A program made the position numbers and the translations under genes. A stretch of 24,908 nt of DNA, taken from assembly GCA_964574875.1 (NCBI GenBank), contig CAZNOX010000018.1, positions 1 through 24,908 of the forward strand, given 5' to 3'. Below, one piece after another: positions 15,765 to 23,175 of this stretch. Origin of the DNA: DSCS01 sp035391585 (lineage in GTDB: Bacteria > Macinerneyibacteriota > Macinerneyibacteria > Macinerneyibacteriales > DSCS01). Within the stretch, counting starts at the first letter, position 1. Each line of letters starts with the position of its first letter. Below the pieces are notes generated by a model, which saw only the letters and a program-made list of their open reading frames with translations, was not told where the DNA came from and did no database searches.

Positions 15765-17083
15765 AAGTCACGCTGTCTTTAGTCATCATGGCCGCCGTCT
15801 TCACATCCGCGATCTCAGCAGGAGAAGCCAGGCTCACCGTCGGGCAGGCTCTTGACGAGGCCTTTGCCTACGACCTGGAGTACCGGGCCGCTCAGAAAGA
15901 GGCCGGGATCAGTGAAGCACAAGCCCGGCAGGCGTCAGGAGACCTCTGGCCTTCTCTGACATTGGAATCCTCTCTCTTCCTTACCGATGACAAAGAGGAA
16001 TACAGCCTTACTCTTCCTCTGTCTCCGGGGGAGGTGGTCATCGCACCTGAGATGGACAGGATCCAGAAAAACAGCATCACCCTGGTTCAGCCCCTGTTTT
16101 ACGGGGGGAGCCTCATCAATAAAAAGGCCTTGTACAAGACAGGCGCAGAAGCGGCGGCCCGGCGGCTGGAAGGAAGTGCCCAGGATCTGATCCTGAAAGT
16201 CCAGGAGCTCTACTGGACAGTCGTCAAGCTGGATAATGGAGAGCAAGTTCTGGAAAAGACGCGGGAACTGGTTCTCTCCCATCAACGCGATGTGGAGACC
16301 TTTTACGCCGAGGGGCTGGCGACAAGAGTGGATCTGCTCAGGGTCAAAGAGCGTCTCTCCCGGATCGATCTGGAGATCATTGAAAACCGGAACCGGCGGG
16401 AAAAAGAAGCGATGCAGCTCAAGGATATCCTCGGATTGAGGGGTGAGGATGACTTTGTCCCGGTCTCGCAAATCGAGGGGATCACCGGCGGACTTCCCGA
16501 CGAAAACCGTTGTGTGGAGACAGCCTTGAACGGGAATGACCGCCTTATGGAGGCCAGGCTCTCTGTGGAGGCAGCCCGCTACAAAGAGAAGATCACCCGG
16601 GGAGACTTTTCTCCCAAAGCGGCACTGGTCGCTGTCTACCATTATGATAGGCCCAACACCTCTCTTCAGCCTCTGCAGGACACATATCAGGAAAGCTGGG
16701 AGGTGGGGATCTCTCTCTCTTTTGACCTCTTTTCCGGGGGGAAGAAGTTCGCCCGGGCGGCTGAAGCCGCTCTTTTTGCCGACAGAAGCCGACTGCTCTA
16801 TGAGAAAGCCCGTCAAAGCCTGGACAGCACCGTGAGGGTTCTCTACCGGGATTATCAGGCCCAGGGCCAGACTCTGGACGCCGCCATGAGAAACGCCGAC
16901 GAGGCCCAAGAGAGTTTCAGGATGACCCGGGCCCTTTATCAGGAAGGGATGGCGGTCAATTCGGATGTCCTTGATGCGGAAACGGCTTATACTGAGGCCC
17001 GCATGAGAGTCCTGAATGCAGAGGTCGACAGGGAGCTTGCCCGTCTTCGTGTCTTGAATGTCATGGGGGTGCTTGAAAAATGA
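15761..17083 (+). CDS. TolC-family outer-membrane efflux channel
   Basis: A 440-residue outer-membrane factor giving the exporter its exit duct. The signal peptide is MKVTLSLVIMAAVFTSAISA. The mature protein starts with the family's LTVGQALDEAF and has two repeated long-helix halves (about 25-215 and 230-435), the second ending in the typical ALYQEGMAVNSDVLDAETAYTEARMRVLNAEVD region. Each half has a predicted beta-hairpin segment (around LTLESSLFL and WEVGISLSFDLFSGGKK) for the barrel. It starts with an ATGA overlap after ATPase 1 and ends with an ATGA overlap before ATPase 2, so the channel gene is embedded between the two ATPase genes. Confidence 0.93.
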   Translation: MKVTLSLVIMAAVFTSAISAGEARLTVGQALDEAFAYDLEYRAAQKEAGISEAQARQASGDLWPSLTLESSLFLTDDKEEYSLTLPLSPGEVVIAPEMDRIQKNSITLVQPLFYGGSLINKKALYKTGAEAAARRLEGSAQDLILKVQELYWTVVKLDNGEQVLEKTRELVLSHQRDVETFYAEGLATRVDLLRVKERLSRIDLEIIENRNRREKEAMQLKDILGLRGEDDFVPVSQIEGITGGLPDENRCVETALNGNDRLMEARLSVEAARYKEKITRGDFSPKAALVAVYHYDRPNTSLQPLQDTYQESWEVGISLSFDLFSGGKKFARAAEAALFADRSRLLYEKARQSLDSTVRVLYRDYQAQGQTLDAAMRNADEAQESFRMTRALYQEGMAVNSDVLDAETAYTEARMRVLNAEVDRELARLRVLNVMGVLEK

Positions 17084-18006
17084 GGGAAGGCCCAGCTGTC
17101 TCTGTCAGAGGACTCACAAAGCGGTTTTCATCCTTCACCGCTGTGGATCATATCGGTTTTACTGTCCGGAGAGGAGAGATCTTCGGGTTTCTCGGAGCAA
17201 ACGGAGCAGGGAAGACAACGACGATCCGGATGTTATGCGGCCTTCTGCGCCCATCCGGCGGAGAGGGCGAGGTCGCCGGGTTTGATATTATGACAGAAAC
17301 AGAAAGAATCAAGACCAGGATCGGGTACATGTCACAGAAGTTTTCTCTCTATGAGGATCTTACGGTTCAGGAGAATATCATGTTTTTCGGCGGGATGTAC
17401 GGCTTGTCTCCCCGGGAACTGAATGATAAAAAGAGTGAAGTCATCGAGTGGGCCGGACTGGCCGGGATGGAACGGCGGATCACCTCCACATTGGCAGGCG
17501 GATGGAAACAGAGGCTCGCTCTGGGGACAGCCCTTCTCCATGATCCCGAGATCATTTTTCTGGATGAGCCTACAGCAGGTGTGGATCCCGTCTCCCGAAG
17601 AAATTTCTGGAAAGTGATCCAGGAGATCGCCCGCAAGGGGGTCACAGTCTTTGTGACCACCCACTATCTGGATGAAGCGGAATACTGTCATTCTGTCAGG
17701 CTCATGGACAAGGGAAGGATCATCGCTTCCGGGGCTCCTGAAGAGCTCAAAAGGGAAGTCATCACCGAACGGATGTTTCAGATGGAGACCGAAGAGCCCG
17801 GCCGGGCCATCCCCCTTCTCAGGGCTATGGAAGGAGTCTCGGAGGTCTCTCTTCTGGGGATCAGGATCAACCTTCTCACCCCTCTCCCCGAGAGACAGTT
17901 TCAAAAACGGGTCCTGGATCTGATGAAAAAGGAGAAGATCCCGGTGGAGTCCCTGGAACCCGTGGAGCCTACCCTTGAAGATGTCTTTATCCACCTGATC
18001 AAATAA
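17080..18006 (+). CDS. ABC exporter ATPase 2 (YbhF C-half-like, complete catalytic set)
   Basis: A 308-residue ABC ATPase of the ABC-2/DrrA class. It has Walker A GANGAGKTT (39-47), the Q-loop MSQKFSLYEDLTVQENI (Gln86), a signature reading LAGGWKQRLAL (138-148, non-canonical AGGW in place of SGGQ), Walker B IIFLDEPTAGVDP with catalytic Glu163, and a normal switch His195 in TTHYLDEAEYC. All catalytic residues are present, unlike ATPase 1. The last 90 residues form the regulatory tail ending in EPTLEDVFIHLIK, a pattern shared with ATPase 1 and with YbhF. It is translated from an ATGA overlap with the channel gene and is followed after 10 bases by the first permease. Confidence 0.94.
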   Translation: MREGPAVSVRGLTKRFSSFTAVDHIGFTVRRGEIFGFLGANGAGKTTTIRMLCGLLRPSGGEGEVAGFDIMTETERIKTRIGYMSQKFSLYEDLTVQENIMFFGGMYGLSPRELNDKKSEVIEWAGLAGMERRITSTLAGGWKQRLALGTALLHDPEIIFLDEPTAGVDPVSRRNFWKVIQEIARKGVTVFVTTHYLDEAEYCHSVRLMDKGRIIASGAPEELKREVITERMFQMETEEPGRAIPLLRAMEGVSEVSLLGIRINLLTPLPERQFQKRVLDLMKKEKIPVESLEPVEPTLEDVFIHLIK

Positions 18007-18016
18007 GGAGTGTGTC

Positions 18017-19123
18017 ATGGGACGAATCAGAGCGGTGGTGAAAAAGGAGATGAAACATATTATCCGGGACAGGCGGTCTTTCGGCCTTCTTGTGGTCATT
18101 CCCCTCTTTATGCTGATCCTTTTCGGGTTTGCCCTGAATTTTAATGTGAAAGATGTGCCCATGGACGTGGTCGACCGGTCGCAGAGCCATGAAAGCCGCC
18201 TCCTCATCGATAAGTTCGTGGAATCAGGATATTTCGAAGTCCGCCGCTTTTCACCGGAGGAAGAGGATGCCATGGAGGCCATGGCCCGGGGAAAGACCCT
18301 TCTTATTCTGGATATTCCCTGTGACTTCAGCACGAAATTGAGACAGGGACGGGGGAGTGAAGTCGGTCTCTTTGTGGACGGAGTCGATACCAACACAGCC
18401 ACAGCAGCCATGAGTTATGCTGAAAATATCGTTGCGCTTTATAACCGTGAGAGAGCCGGTACAGTTCAGGGCTCCCCGGGGATCGACTTCAGACCGCGGG
18501 TCTGGTATAATCCCGAGCTCAGTTCCAGGGTCTTTTTGATCCCGGGGCTTATCGTCTATATCCTCATGATCATCACCGTGGTCTCCACCTCACTCACCAT
18601 CGTCCGTGAGCGAGAGGAGCGGACCATCGAACAGCTCATCGTCTCTCCTCTGGAGCCCATGGAGCTCATTCTGGGGAAAGTGATCCCCTACATGGGGCTG
18701 ACTTTCGGGAGTGCCCTTTCCATCCTGCTGTTCGGGTATCTTATCTTCGGCGTCGGGGTCAAAGGAAGCCTTCTGCTGCTCTTTGTCAGCATGGCCCTTT
18801 TCCTCATGGTGGGGGTCGCTTCGGGGATCCTCATCTCCGCAGTGGCTGATACGCGCCAGTTCGCCTTTCTTCTATCTGTCCTTTTTACAGTCCTTCCCAC
18901 GCTGCTTCTTTCCGGTTTTGTCTTTCCCATCCGGAACATGTCTCCTGTGATCCGGGGGATCACCTACCTGGTTCCCGCCCGGTATTTTACAGAGATCATC
19001 CGTAGCATCTATATCAAGGGCGTGGGGTTCGGGGCGTTCTGGAAGGAGTTTTCTGTCATGACTCTGATGGCGGTGGGGCTTCTCATGATCAGTACCCGAA
19101 AACTGAGATCACGTTTATCATAG
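18017..19123 (+). CDS. ABC-2 type permease 1 (YbhS/YbhR-like)
   Basis: A 368-residue inner-membrane subunit. One transmembrane helix at about 21-43 (after KKEMKHIIRDRR) is followed by a large extracytoplasmic domain (about 44-170) containing DGVDTNTATAAMSYAENI, then five helices starting at about 173. Between helices two and three lies the conserved cytoplasmic SLTIVREREERTIEQLIVSPL coupling segment that contacts the ATPase, followed by ELILGKVIPY. The C-terminal SGFVFPIRNMSP...YLVPARYFTEIIR is characteristic of the ABC-2 family. AAGGAG precedes the ATG. It forms a heterodimer, by inference, with the next gene. Confidence 0.92.
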   Translation: MGRIRAVVKKEMKHIIRDRRSFGLLVVIPLFMLILFGFALNFNVKDVPMDVVDRSQSHESRLLIDKFVESGYFEVRRFSPEEEDAMEAMARGKTLLILDIPCDFSTKLRQGRGSEVGLFVDGVDTNTATAAMSYAENIVALYNRERAGTVQGSPGIDFRPRVWYNPELSSRVFLIPGLIVYILMIITVVSTSLTIVREREERTIEQLIVSPLEPMELILGKVIPYMGLTFGSALSILLFGYLIFGVGVKGSLLLLFVSMALFLMVGVASGILISAVADTRQFAFLLSVLFTVLPTLLLSGFVFPIRNMSPVIRGITYLVPARYFTEIIRSIYIKGVGFGAFWKEFSVMTLMAVGLLMISTRKLRSRLS

Positions 19124-19131
19124 GAGGACAA

Positions 19132-20256
19132 ATGAAGCGTCTTTTTGCCTTTATCAGGAAAGAGTTTCTGCAGTTCAGAAGAGACCCCAAAATGCTCGCC
19201 ATGAGCATTCTCTCCCCCCTTCTGCAGCTGATCATCCTTGGATATGCAGCCAATTTTGATATCACTCATATTACCACTGTTGTCTGGGACCGGGACAGCA
19301 CTGCCCTGAGCCGCTCTTTTATCGACATGTTTCAGGCCAGTGATGCGTTTCAGGTCCTGGATCCCATCCGAAGCCGTGCGGAGCTGGTGAAGAGCCTGGA
19401 TCAGGGGCAGGCTGCCCTGGCGCTTGTCATCGAAGAGGGCTTCCAGGCGGAGATGGAAGCGGGACGGTCTCCCCAAGTAGCCGCTCTCGTGGACGGGACC
19501 GATTCCAATACAGCGACATCGGGACTTTTCTATTCGGGAGAGGTCGTGAGGCGGTTTTCAGAGATGCACCGGAAGACGCCGTCGTCTGTTGGGGAGATCA
19601 CCCCCGCCGGCTATGTCGTGCCCCGGGTCCGGGTCACCTATAACCAGAGCCTGGAAAGCCGTCATTTTCTTGTCCCCGGTATTCTGGGCCTTGTTTTGAT
19701 GATCATCACCATGGTCCTGACCTCGCTGGCCATTGTCAAAGAGAAAGAGAAGGGGACTCTGGAGCAGGTGATGGTGACTCCTGTGAAGGGCTGGGAAGTC
19801 ATCCTCGGTAAACTGATCCCCTTTACTCTTATCGGAATCGTGGATATTCTGCTTGTCATCGGTGCTGCCGGCCTTCTCTTCGGGATCCCTCTCAAGGGGA
19901 GTCTACTCCTTCTTCTGTCCCTCTCTTTTCTCTATCTCCTGTCCATGCTGGGGCTCGGACTCTTCATCTCCACTGTGTCACAGACACAGCAGCAGGCCAT
20001 GCTGACAGCCGTCTTCTTCATCATCACACCCATGGTCTTTCTTTCGGGCTTCATCTTTCCCGTTCATAATATGCCAGGGGTGATCCGTTTTGTGACTCCG
20101 CTCTTCCCCCTGAAACATTACCTGGAGATCATCCGCGGGATATTCCTGCGGGGAGCCGGGATGAGGGAGCTTTGGGGTCCGGCCTTGTCCCTTGGAGTCC
20201 TCAGTCTCATCATCTTTTTTGTGAGCATCGTCCGCTTTAAGAAATCAGCGGATTGA
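19132..20256 (+). CDS. ABC-2 type permease 2 (YbhS/YbhR-like)
   Basis: A 374-residue paralogue of the preceding permease with the same plan: one N-terminal helix (about 22-44), an extracytoplasmic domain carrying DGTDSNTATSGLFYSGEVV, then five helices. The coupling segment reads SLAIVKEKEKGTLEQVMVTPVKGWEVILGKLIPF, and the tail has SGFIFPVHNMPGVIR...PLFPLKHYLEIIR. AGGAGG lies 5-6 bases before the ATG, 9 bases after the previous stop. It is the last gene of the exporter operon, which ends at the terminator 20276-20313. Substrates of such exporters are often small hydrophobic drugs or ions, but nothing here identifies the cargo. Confidence 0.92.
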   Translation: MKRLFAFIRKEFLQFRRDPKMLAMSILSPLLQLIILGYAANFDITHITTVVWDRDSTALSRSFIDMFQASDAFQVLDPIRSRAELVKSLDQGQAALALVIEEGFQAEMEAGRSPQVAALVDGTDSNTATSGLFYSGEVVRRFSEMHRKTPSSVGEITPAGYVVPRVRVTYNQSLESRHFLVPGILGLVLMIITMVLTSLAIVKEKEKGTLEQVMVTPVKGWEVILGKLIPFTLIGIVDILLVIGAAGLLFGIPLKGSLLLLLSLSFLYLLSMLGLGLFISTVSQTQQQAMLTAVFFIITPMVFLSGFIFPVHNMPGVIRFVTPLFPLKHYLEIIRGIFLRGAGMRELWGPALSLGVLSLIIFFVSIVRFKKSAD

Positions 20257-20275
20257 TCAAAGGAGAGAGGAGCCG

Positions 20276-20313
20276 CCGGGCTTCTGTGTCTCCCCTGGCC
20301 CGGAATGTTTTTT
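20276..20313 (+). terminator. Intrinsic terminator of the exporter operon
   Basis: CCGGGC (20276-20281) pairs with GCCCGG (20298-20303) around a 16-base loop, followed after four bases by six Ts (20308-20313). It lies 20 bases after the last permease stop and before the NQR promoter, so the two operons are separate. The loop is long, so strength is uncertain. Confidence 0.65.
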
Positions 20314-20319
20314 GATGAC

Positions 20320-20327
20320 TGACGTCA
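20320..20327. promoter_or_regulatory. TGACGTCA palindrome upstream of the NQR promoter
   Basis: An 8-bp perfect palindrome lying 10 bases before the -35 box of the NQR promoter, at about -50 from the predicted start. This is a usual activator position. It is too short to assign to a regulator family. Confidence 0.25.
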
Positions 20328-20337
20328 TGTATACTGT

Positions 20338-20366
20338 TTGACATGATTACAATCCCCTGATAAAAT
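20338..20366 (+). promoter_or_regulatory. Sigma-70-type promoter of the NQR-like operon
   Basis: TTGACA (20338-20343), a 17-base spacer and TAAAAT (20361-20366), nearly perfect consensus. The predicted start near 20373 lies downstream of an in-frame ATG at 20365, which therefore cannot be used from this promoter. This supports the nqrB start at 20401. Confidence 0.88.
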
Positions 20367-20400
20367 GGAGGAAACTTCAATCTTTTTAAGGGGGAACGGG

Positions 20401-21342
20401 ATGGCTGAAGGAATCAAGATTATCCAGAAGCAGAAGCCCATGAGGACAGTCCTGATAGGCCTGGCCCCGGCTGTGGCCGCTTCTGTCTATTATTTCGGAT
20501 GGAGAAGCCTGGTGCTTCTCGGGGTCGTTACTTTTTTCGGCTTTTTGACAGAATACATCTTTAACAGGTTTTACAATAAGCCTGTGAGCGAAGCCGTTTT
20601 TGTCACCTGTTTTCTCTTCACGCTCTCTCTCCCGCCCACATTACCCTATTGGATGGCGGCCCTGGGGATCATCTTCGGCCTTCTCTTCGGGAAACTGGCC
20701 TTCGGCGGTTTCGGGCGCAATGTCTTCAACCCGGCCCTTGTGGGGAGGATCTTCCTCTATATCAACTTTGGAACCGCCATGACAGGGCAGGGGGCCTGGC
20801 TCGATCCTGCGGGAGGATTTCCGGGGGGGCTGGGACGTTTCACTCTCGACACGATCAGTGAAGCCACTCCTTTGAGGATCCTGGCTTCAGGCGGCTCTGT
20901 CCCGGTGCAGGACCTCTTTTTTGGCCGGACCGGCGGATGTCTCGGTGATACGGCGGCTCTTCTCCTGATTCTGGGCGGCGTCTATATTGTCTGGAAAAAG
21001 GTCGCCAATTACCGTATTGTCGCCGGAGTCCTGTCAGGATTCCTGGTCATGAACGGGAGCCTTTGGCTGGCCGGGCTGACCTTCGATCCCCTGCGGGGCC
21101 TTCTGGCCGGCGGGTTCCTTCTGGGAGCGTTTTTCATGGCCACAGATCCCGTCTCGGCTGCACAGACGAATAAAGGGCGTTGGATCTACGGGATCCTCAT
21201 CGGCATCCTTGCCGTGCTGATCCGCGTCTTTTCCAGCTGGCCCGAAGGGATCATGTTCGCCATCCTTCTCGGCAATATGTTTGCCCCCATCATCGATTAT
21301 GCCCTTTCTGCACAGAAGAGAAAGGAGGGCCGTCATGCCTGA
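20401..21342 (+). CDS. nqrB: Na+-translocating NADH:quinone reductase subunit B-like (NqrB/RnfD family), short form
   Basis: A membrane subunit carrying covalent FMN and forming part of the ion path. It has 313 residues and about ten hydrophobic segments. The order of motifs follows NqrB: VTCFLFTLSLPPTLPYWMAALGIIFG, GGFGRNVFNPALVGRIFLY (102-120), SEATPL (153-158) with the flavin-accepting Thr156, FMATDPVSAAQTNKGRWIYG (245-264) and PEGIMFAILLGNMFAPIIDY. The flavin site reads SEAT where SGAT is usual. The protein is about 100 residues shorter than typical NqrB, mainly at the N-terminus, so in length it is closer to RnfD. The start at 20401 has AAGGGGG 6 bases upstream; an ATG at 20365 overlaps the -10 box and is rejected. 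It is the first gene of the operon; no nqrA precedes it. Confidence 0.9.
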   Translation: MAEGIKIIQKQKPMRTVLIGLAPAVAASVYYFGWRSLVLLGVVTFFGFLTEYIFNRFYNKPVSEAVFVTCFLFTLSLPPTLPYWMAALGIIFGLLFGKLAFGGFGRNVFNPALVGRIFLYINFGTAMTGQGAWLDPAGGFPGGLGRFTLDTISEATPLRILASGGSVPVQDLFFGRTGGCLGDTAALLLILGGVYIVWKKVANYRIVAGVLSGFLVMNGSLWLAGLTFDPLRGLLAGGFLLGAFFMATDPVSAAQTNKGRWIYGILIGILAVLIRVFSSWPEGIMFAILLGNMFAPIIDYALSAQKRKEGRHA

Positions 21343-21976
21343 GAAGAAAAGTGTCTGGGGAACGAGCCTCTATACGATCTTTTTTATGACATTTCTCACC
21401 GCTCTCTTTATCTCACTTCTCTCCGCCCTCTTTCTCAAGACACGGCCGCGGATCCTGGTCAATGAGAGTTATGATTTCAAAAGCGCGATCCTTCATGCCG
21501 CAGGAGACGGGGGGAGCGGGGCGGACCGGAACGCTGTCATCGCCCTGTTTGACTCATCTGTCCGTGAAAAAAAGCTCCCTGAAGGCAGGGGGCTCTACTA
21601 TAAGGTGGCTCTCGAGAACGGAACCACAGCTTATGTGTTCCCTTTCCGGGGAGGAGGGCTGTGGGGTGAGATCGAAGGTGTGCTGGGTTACAACGCGACC
21701 CTGACAGAGATCACGGGCTTTGATATTTTAAAACAGAACGAGACTCCGGGACTGGGAGGAAGGATCACCGAAGCCTGGTTCAAGGATCAGTTCAGGGGAA
21801 AGAGCGGCCCGTTTACTCAGATTGTGACAGGAGAAGAGGCTTCAGGGGACTCTCCGGCCTCTTTCCAGGCGGTCACCGGGGCGACGGCCACGTCTGCTGC
21901 CGTCCAGTCCATGTTGAATGACGTGATCCGAAACCGTGTGGACGCCCTGAGAACTGTGCCCGAGGAGGAGCGATGA
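21335..21976 (+). CDS. nqrC: NQR subunit C-like (NqrC/RnfG family) flavoprotein
   Basis: A 213-residue protein with one N-terminal membrane helix (about 12-34) and a periplasmic FMN-binding domain. Typical features are GLWGEIEGVLGYN (108-120), the TGFDILKQNETPGLGGRI block (127-144) and the C-terminal flavinylation motif TGATATS (181-187) with the FMN-accepting Thr184. Flavin attachment normally needs the transferase ApbE; no apbE gene is in the window. The ATG at 21335 is preceded by AAGGAGGG and lies 8 bases inside nqrB; further upstream in-frame ATGs lie deep in nqrB without ribosome sites. The stop overlaps nqrD by ATGA. Confidence 0.92.
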   Translation: MPEKKSVWGTSLYTIFFMTFLTALFISLLSALFLKTRPRILVNESYDFKSAILHAAGDGGSGADRNAVIALFDSSVREKKLPEGRGLYYKVALENGTTAYVFPFRGGGLWGEIEGVLGYNATLTEITGFDILKQNETPGLGGRITEAWFKDQFRGKSGPFTQIVTGEEASGDSPASFQAVTGATATSAAVQSMLNDVIRNRVDALRTVPEEER

Positions 21977-22581
21977 AAGGGAATACAAAAAAACTGTTCC
22001 GTGAAGGGTTGTTGAAGAATAATCCCGTCTTTATTCAGATCCTCGGAATCTGTTCCACGCTGGCGGTGACCAACCGTGTGAAAAATACGGTGGTGATGGT
22101 CGCCGGATTGCTTTTTGTCGTGGCTCTGTCCAACCTGACGATCTCTCTTCTGCGCAAGGCGATCCCTTCCCGAGTGAGGATGATGGCGGAGGTCCTGATC
22201 ATTGCCTCCTTTGTCATCATCGTCGATATCGTTTTGAAAGCCTATCTGTGGGATATCTCCAAACAGCTTGGCCCCTATGTGGGACTGATCATCACCAACT
22301 GCATCATCATGGGCCGCGCAGAGGCCTTTGCCATCTCCAACCCCCCCTGGCCCTCCTTCCTGGACGGGGTCGCTTCCGGGCTTGGATATGCCTATGTCCT
22401 GGTCTCCATCGCCATTGTCCGGGAACTCCTGGGGAACGGCACCTTCTGGGGGATCCAGGTCCTGGGCGACTGGTGGGTCAAATGGACCATGATGGTCATG
22501 GCCTCGGGAGCCTTTTTCATGCTGGCGCTTTTCATCTGGATCATGAAAGGCGTCGTTTTCAGAGAGAGGGGTGACGCATGA
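21973..22581 (+). CDS. nqrD: NQR subunit D-like (NqrD/RnfE family)
   Basis: A 202-residue polytopic membrane protein. The first half-helix segment NNPVFIQILGICSTLAVTN (Cys27) and the later IITNCIIMGRAEAFA (Cys110) match NqrD, whose two Cys together with two from NqrE hold an iron-sulfur cluster in the middle of the membrane. Six hydrophobic segments can be counted, with the inverted two-fold repeat usual for the RnfA/RnfE-NqrD/NqrE family. GAGGAGG precedes the ATG. Both ends overlap neighbours by ATGA, implying tightly coupled synthesis of the membrane subunits. Confidence 0.94.
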   Translation: MKGNTKKLFREGLLKNNPVFIQILGICSTLAVTNRVKNTVVMVAGLLFVVALSNLTISLLRKAIPSRVRMMAEVLIIASFVIIVDIVLKAYLWDISKQLGPYVGLIITNCIIMGRAEAFAISNPPWPSFLDGVASGLGYAYVLVSIAIVRELLGNGTFWGIQVLGDWWVKWTMMVMASGAFFMLALFIWIMKGVVFRERGDA

Positions 22582-23165
22582 CTTTCCTTGGAGCTTTTGC
22601 GGTCTTTTTCGCTGCGATCTTCACAAACAACATCCTTCTGACCAACTATCTGGGGATGTGTTCCTTTCTCTCTGTCTCCCGTGAAGTGAAGACATCGGTG
22701 GGCCTTGGAGCCGCTGTGACCTTTGTCATGGCATTCACAAGCGCTATCAACTGGGCCGTCTACCATTACCTTCTTGTCCCGAACCTGGTCTATCTGCGCT
22801 ATATCGTCTTTATCGTGGTGATCGCGGCCTTTGTCCAGATCGTGGAGATGATCATTGAGCGGGTGTCCGACGTCCTTTATGCTGCATTGGGGATCTTTCT
22901 TCCTCTCATCACGGTCAATTGCGCCATCCTGGGCGTCAGCCTCTTCATGGTCATCCGGGAGTACTCCTTCCTCCAGTCCTTTGCCTTCGGGCTGGGGAGT
23001 GGTCTGGGCTGGATGCTGGCGATCATCGCCATGGCGGGGATCCGCCAGAAGATCGCCAGAAGCCCTGTTCCCAGGGGCCTTGAAGGGGCCGGGATAACAC
23101 TCATCATCGCCGGGATCATGGCCATGGCTTTCGTGGGTTTTTCCGGGATGATCACCATAGGATAA
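22578..23165 (+). CDS. nqrE: NQR subunit E-like (NqrE/RnfA family)
   Basis: A 195-residue polytopic membrane protein, the partner of the D subunit. The segments IFTNNILLTNYLGMCSFLSVS (Cys28) and LPLITVNCAILG (Cys115) carry the two conserved Cys of the shared intramembrane iron-sulfur site. Further family features are the GLGAAVTFVMAFTS helix, the RVSDVLYAALGIFLPLI segment and a C-terminal GAGITLIIAGIMAMAFVGFSG helix. It starts in an ATGA overlap with nqrD and is followed after 10 bases by nqrF. Confidence 0.94.
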   Translation: MTFLGAFAVFFAAIFTNNILLTNYLGMCSFLSVSREVKTSVGLGAAVTFVMAFTSAINWAVYHYLLVPNLVYLRYIVFIVVIAAFVQIVEMIIERVSDVLYAALGIFLPLITVNCAILGVSLFMVIREYSFLQSFAFGLGSGLGWMLAIIAMAGIRQKIARSPVPRGLEGAGITLIIAGIMAMAFVGFSGMITIG

Positions 23166-23175
23166 AGGGGAGAAT

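Noticed and set aside
20365..20400. 12-residue N-terminal extension of NqrB from the ATG at 20365
   Set aside because: This ATG overlaps the -10 box of the operon promoter and has no ribosome site; 20401 has both a leader and AAGGGGG.
21281..21334. Longer NqrC starting inside nqrB
   Set aside because: No ribosome site there and the added residues are Arg-rich. The ATG at 21335 has AAGGAGGG and starts right before the membrane helix.
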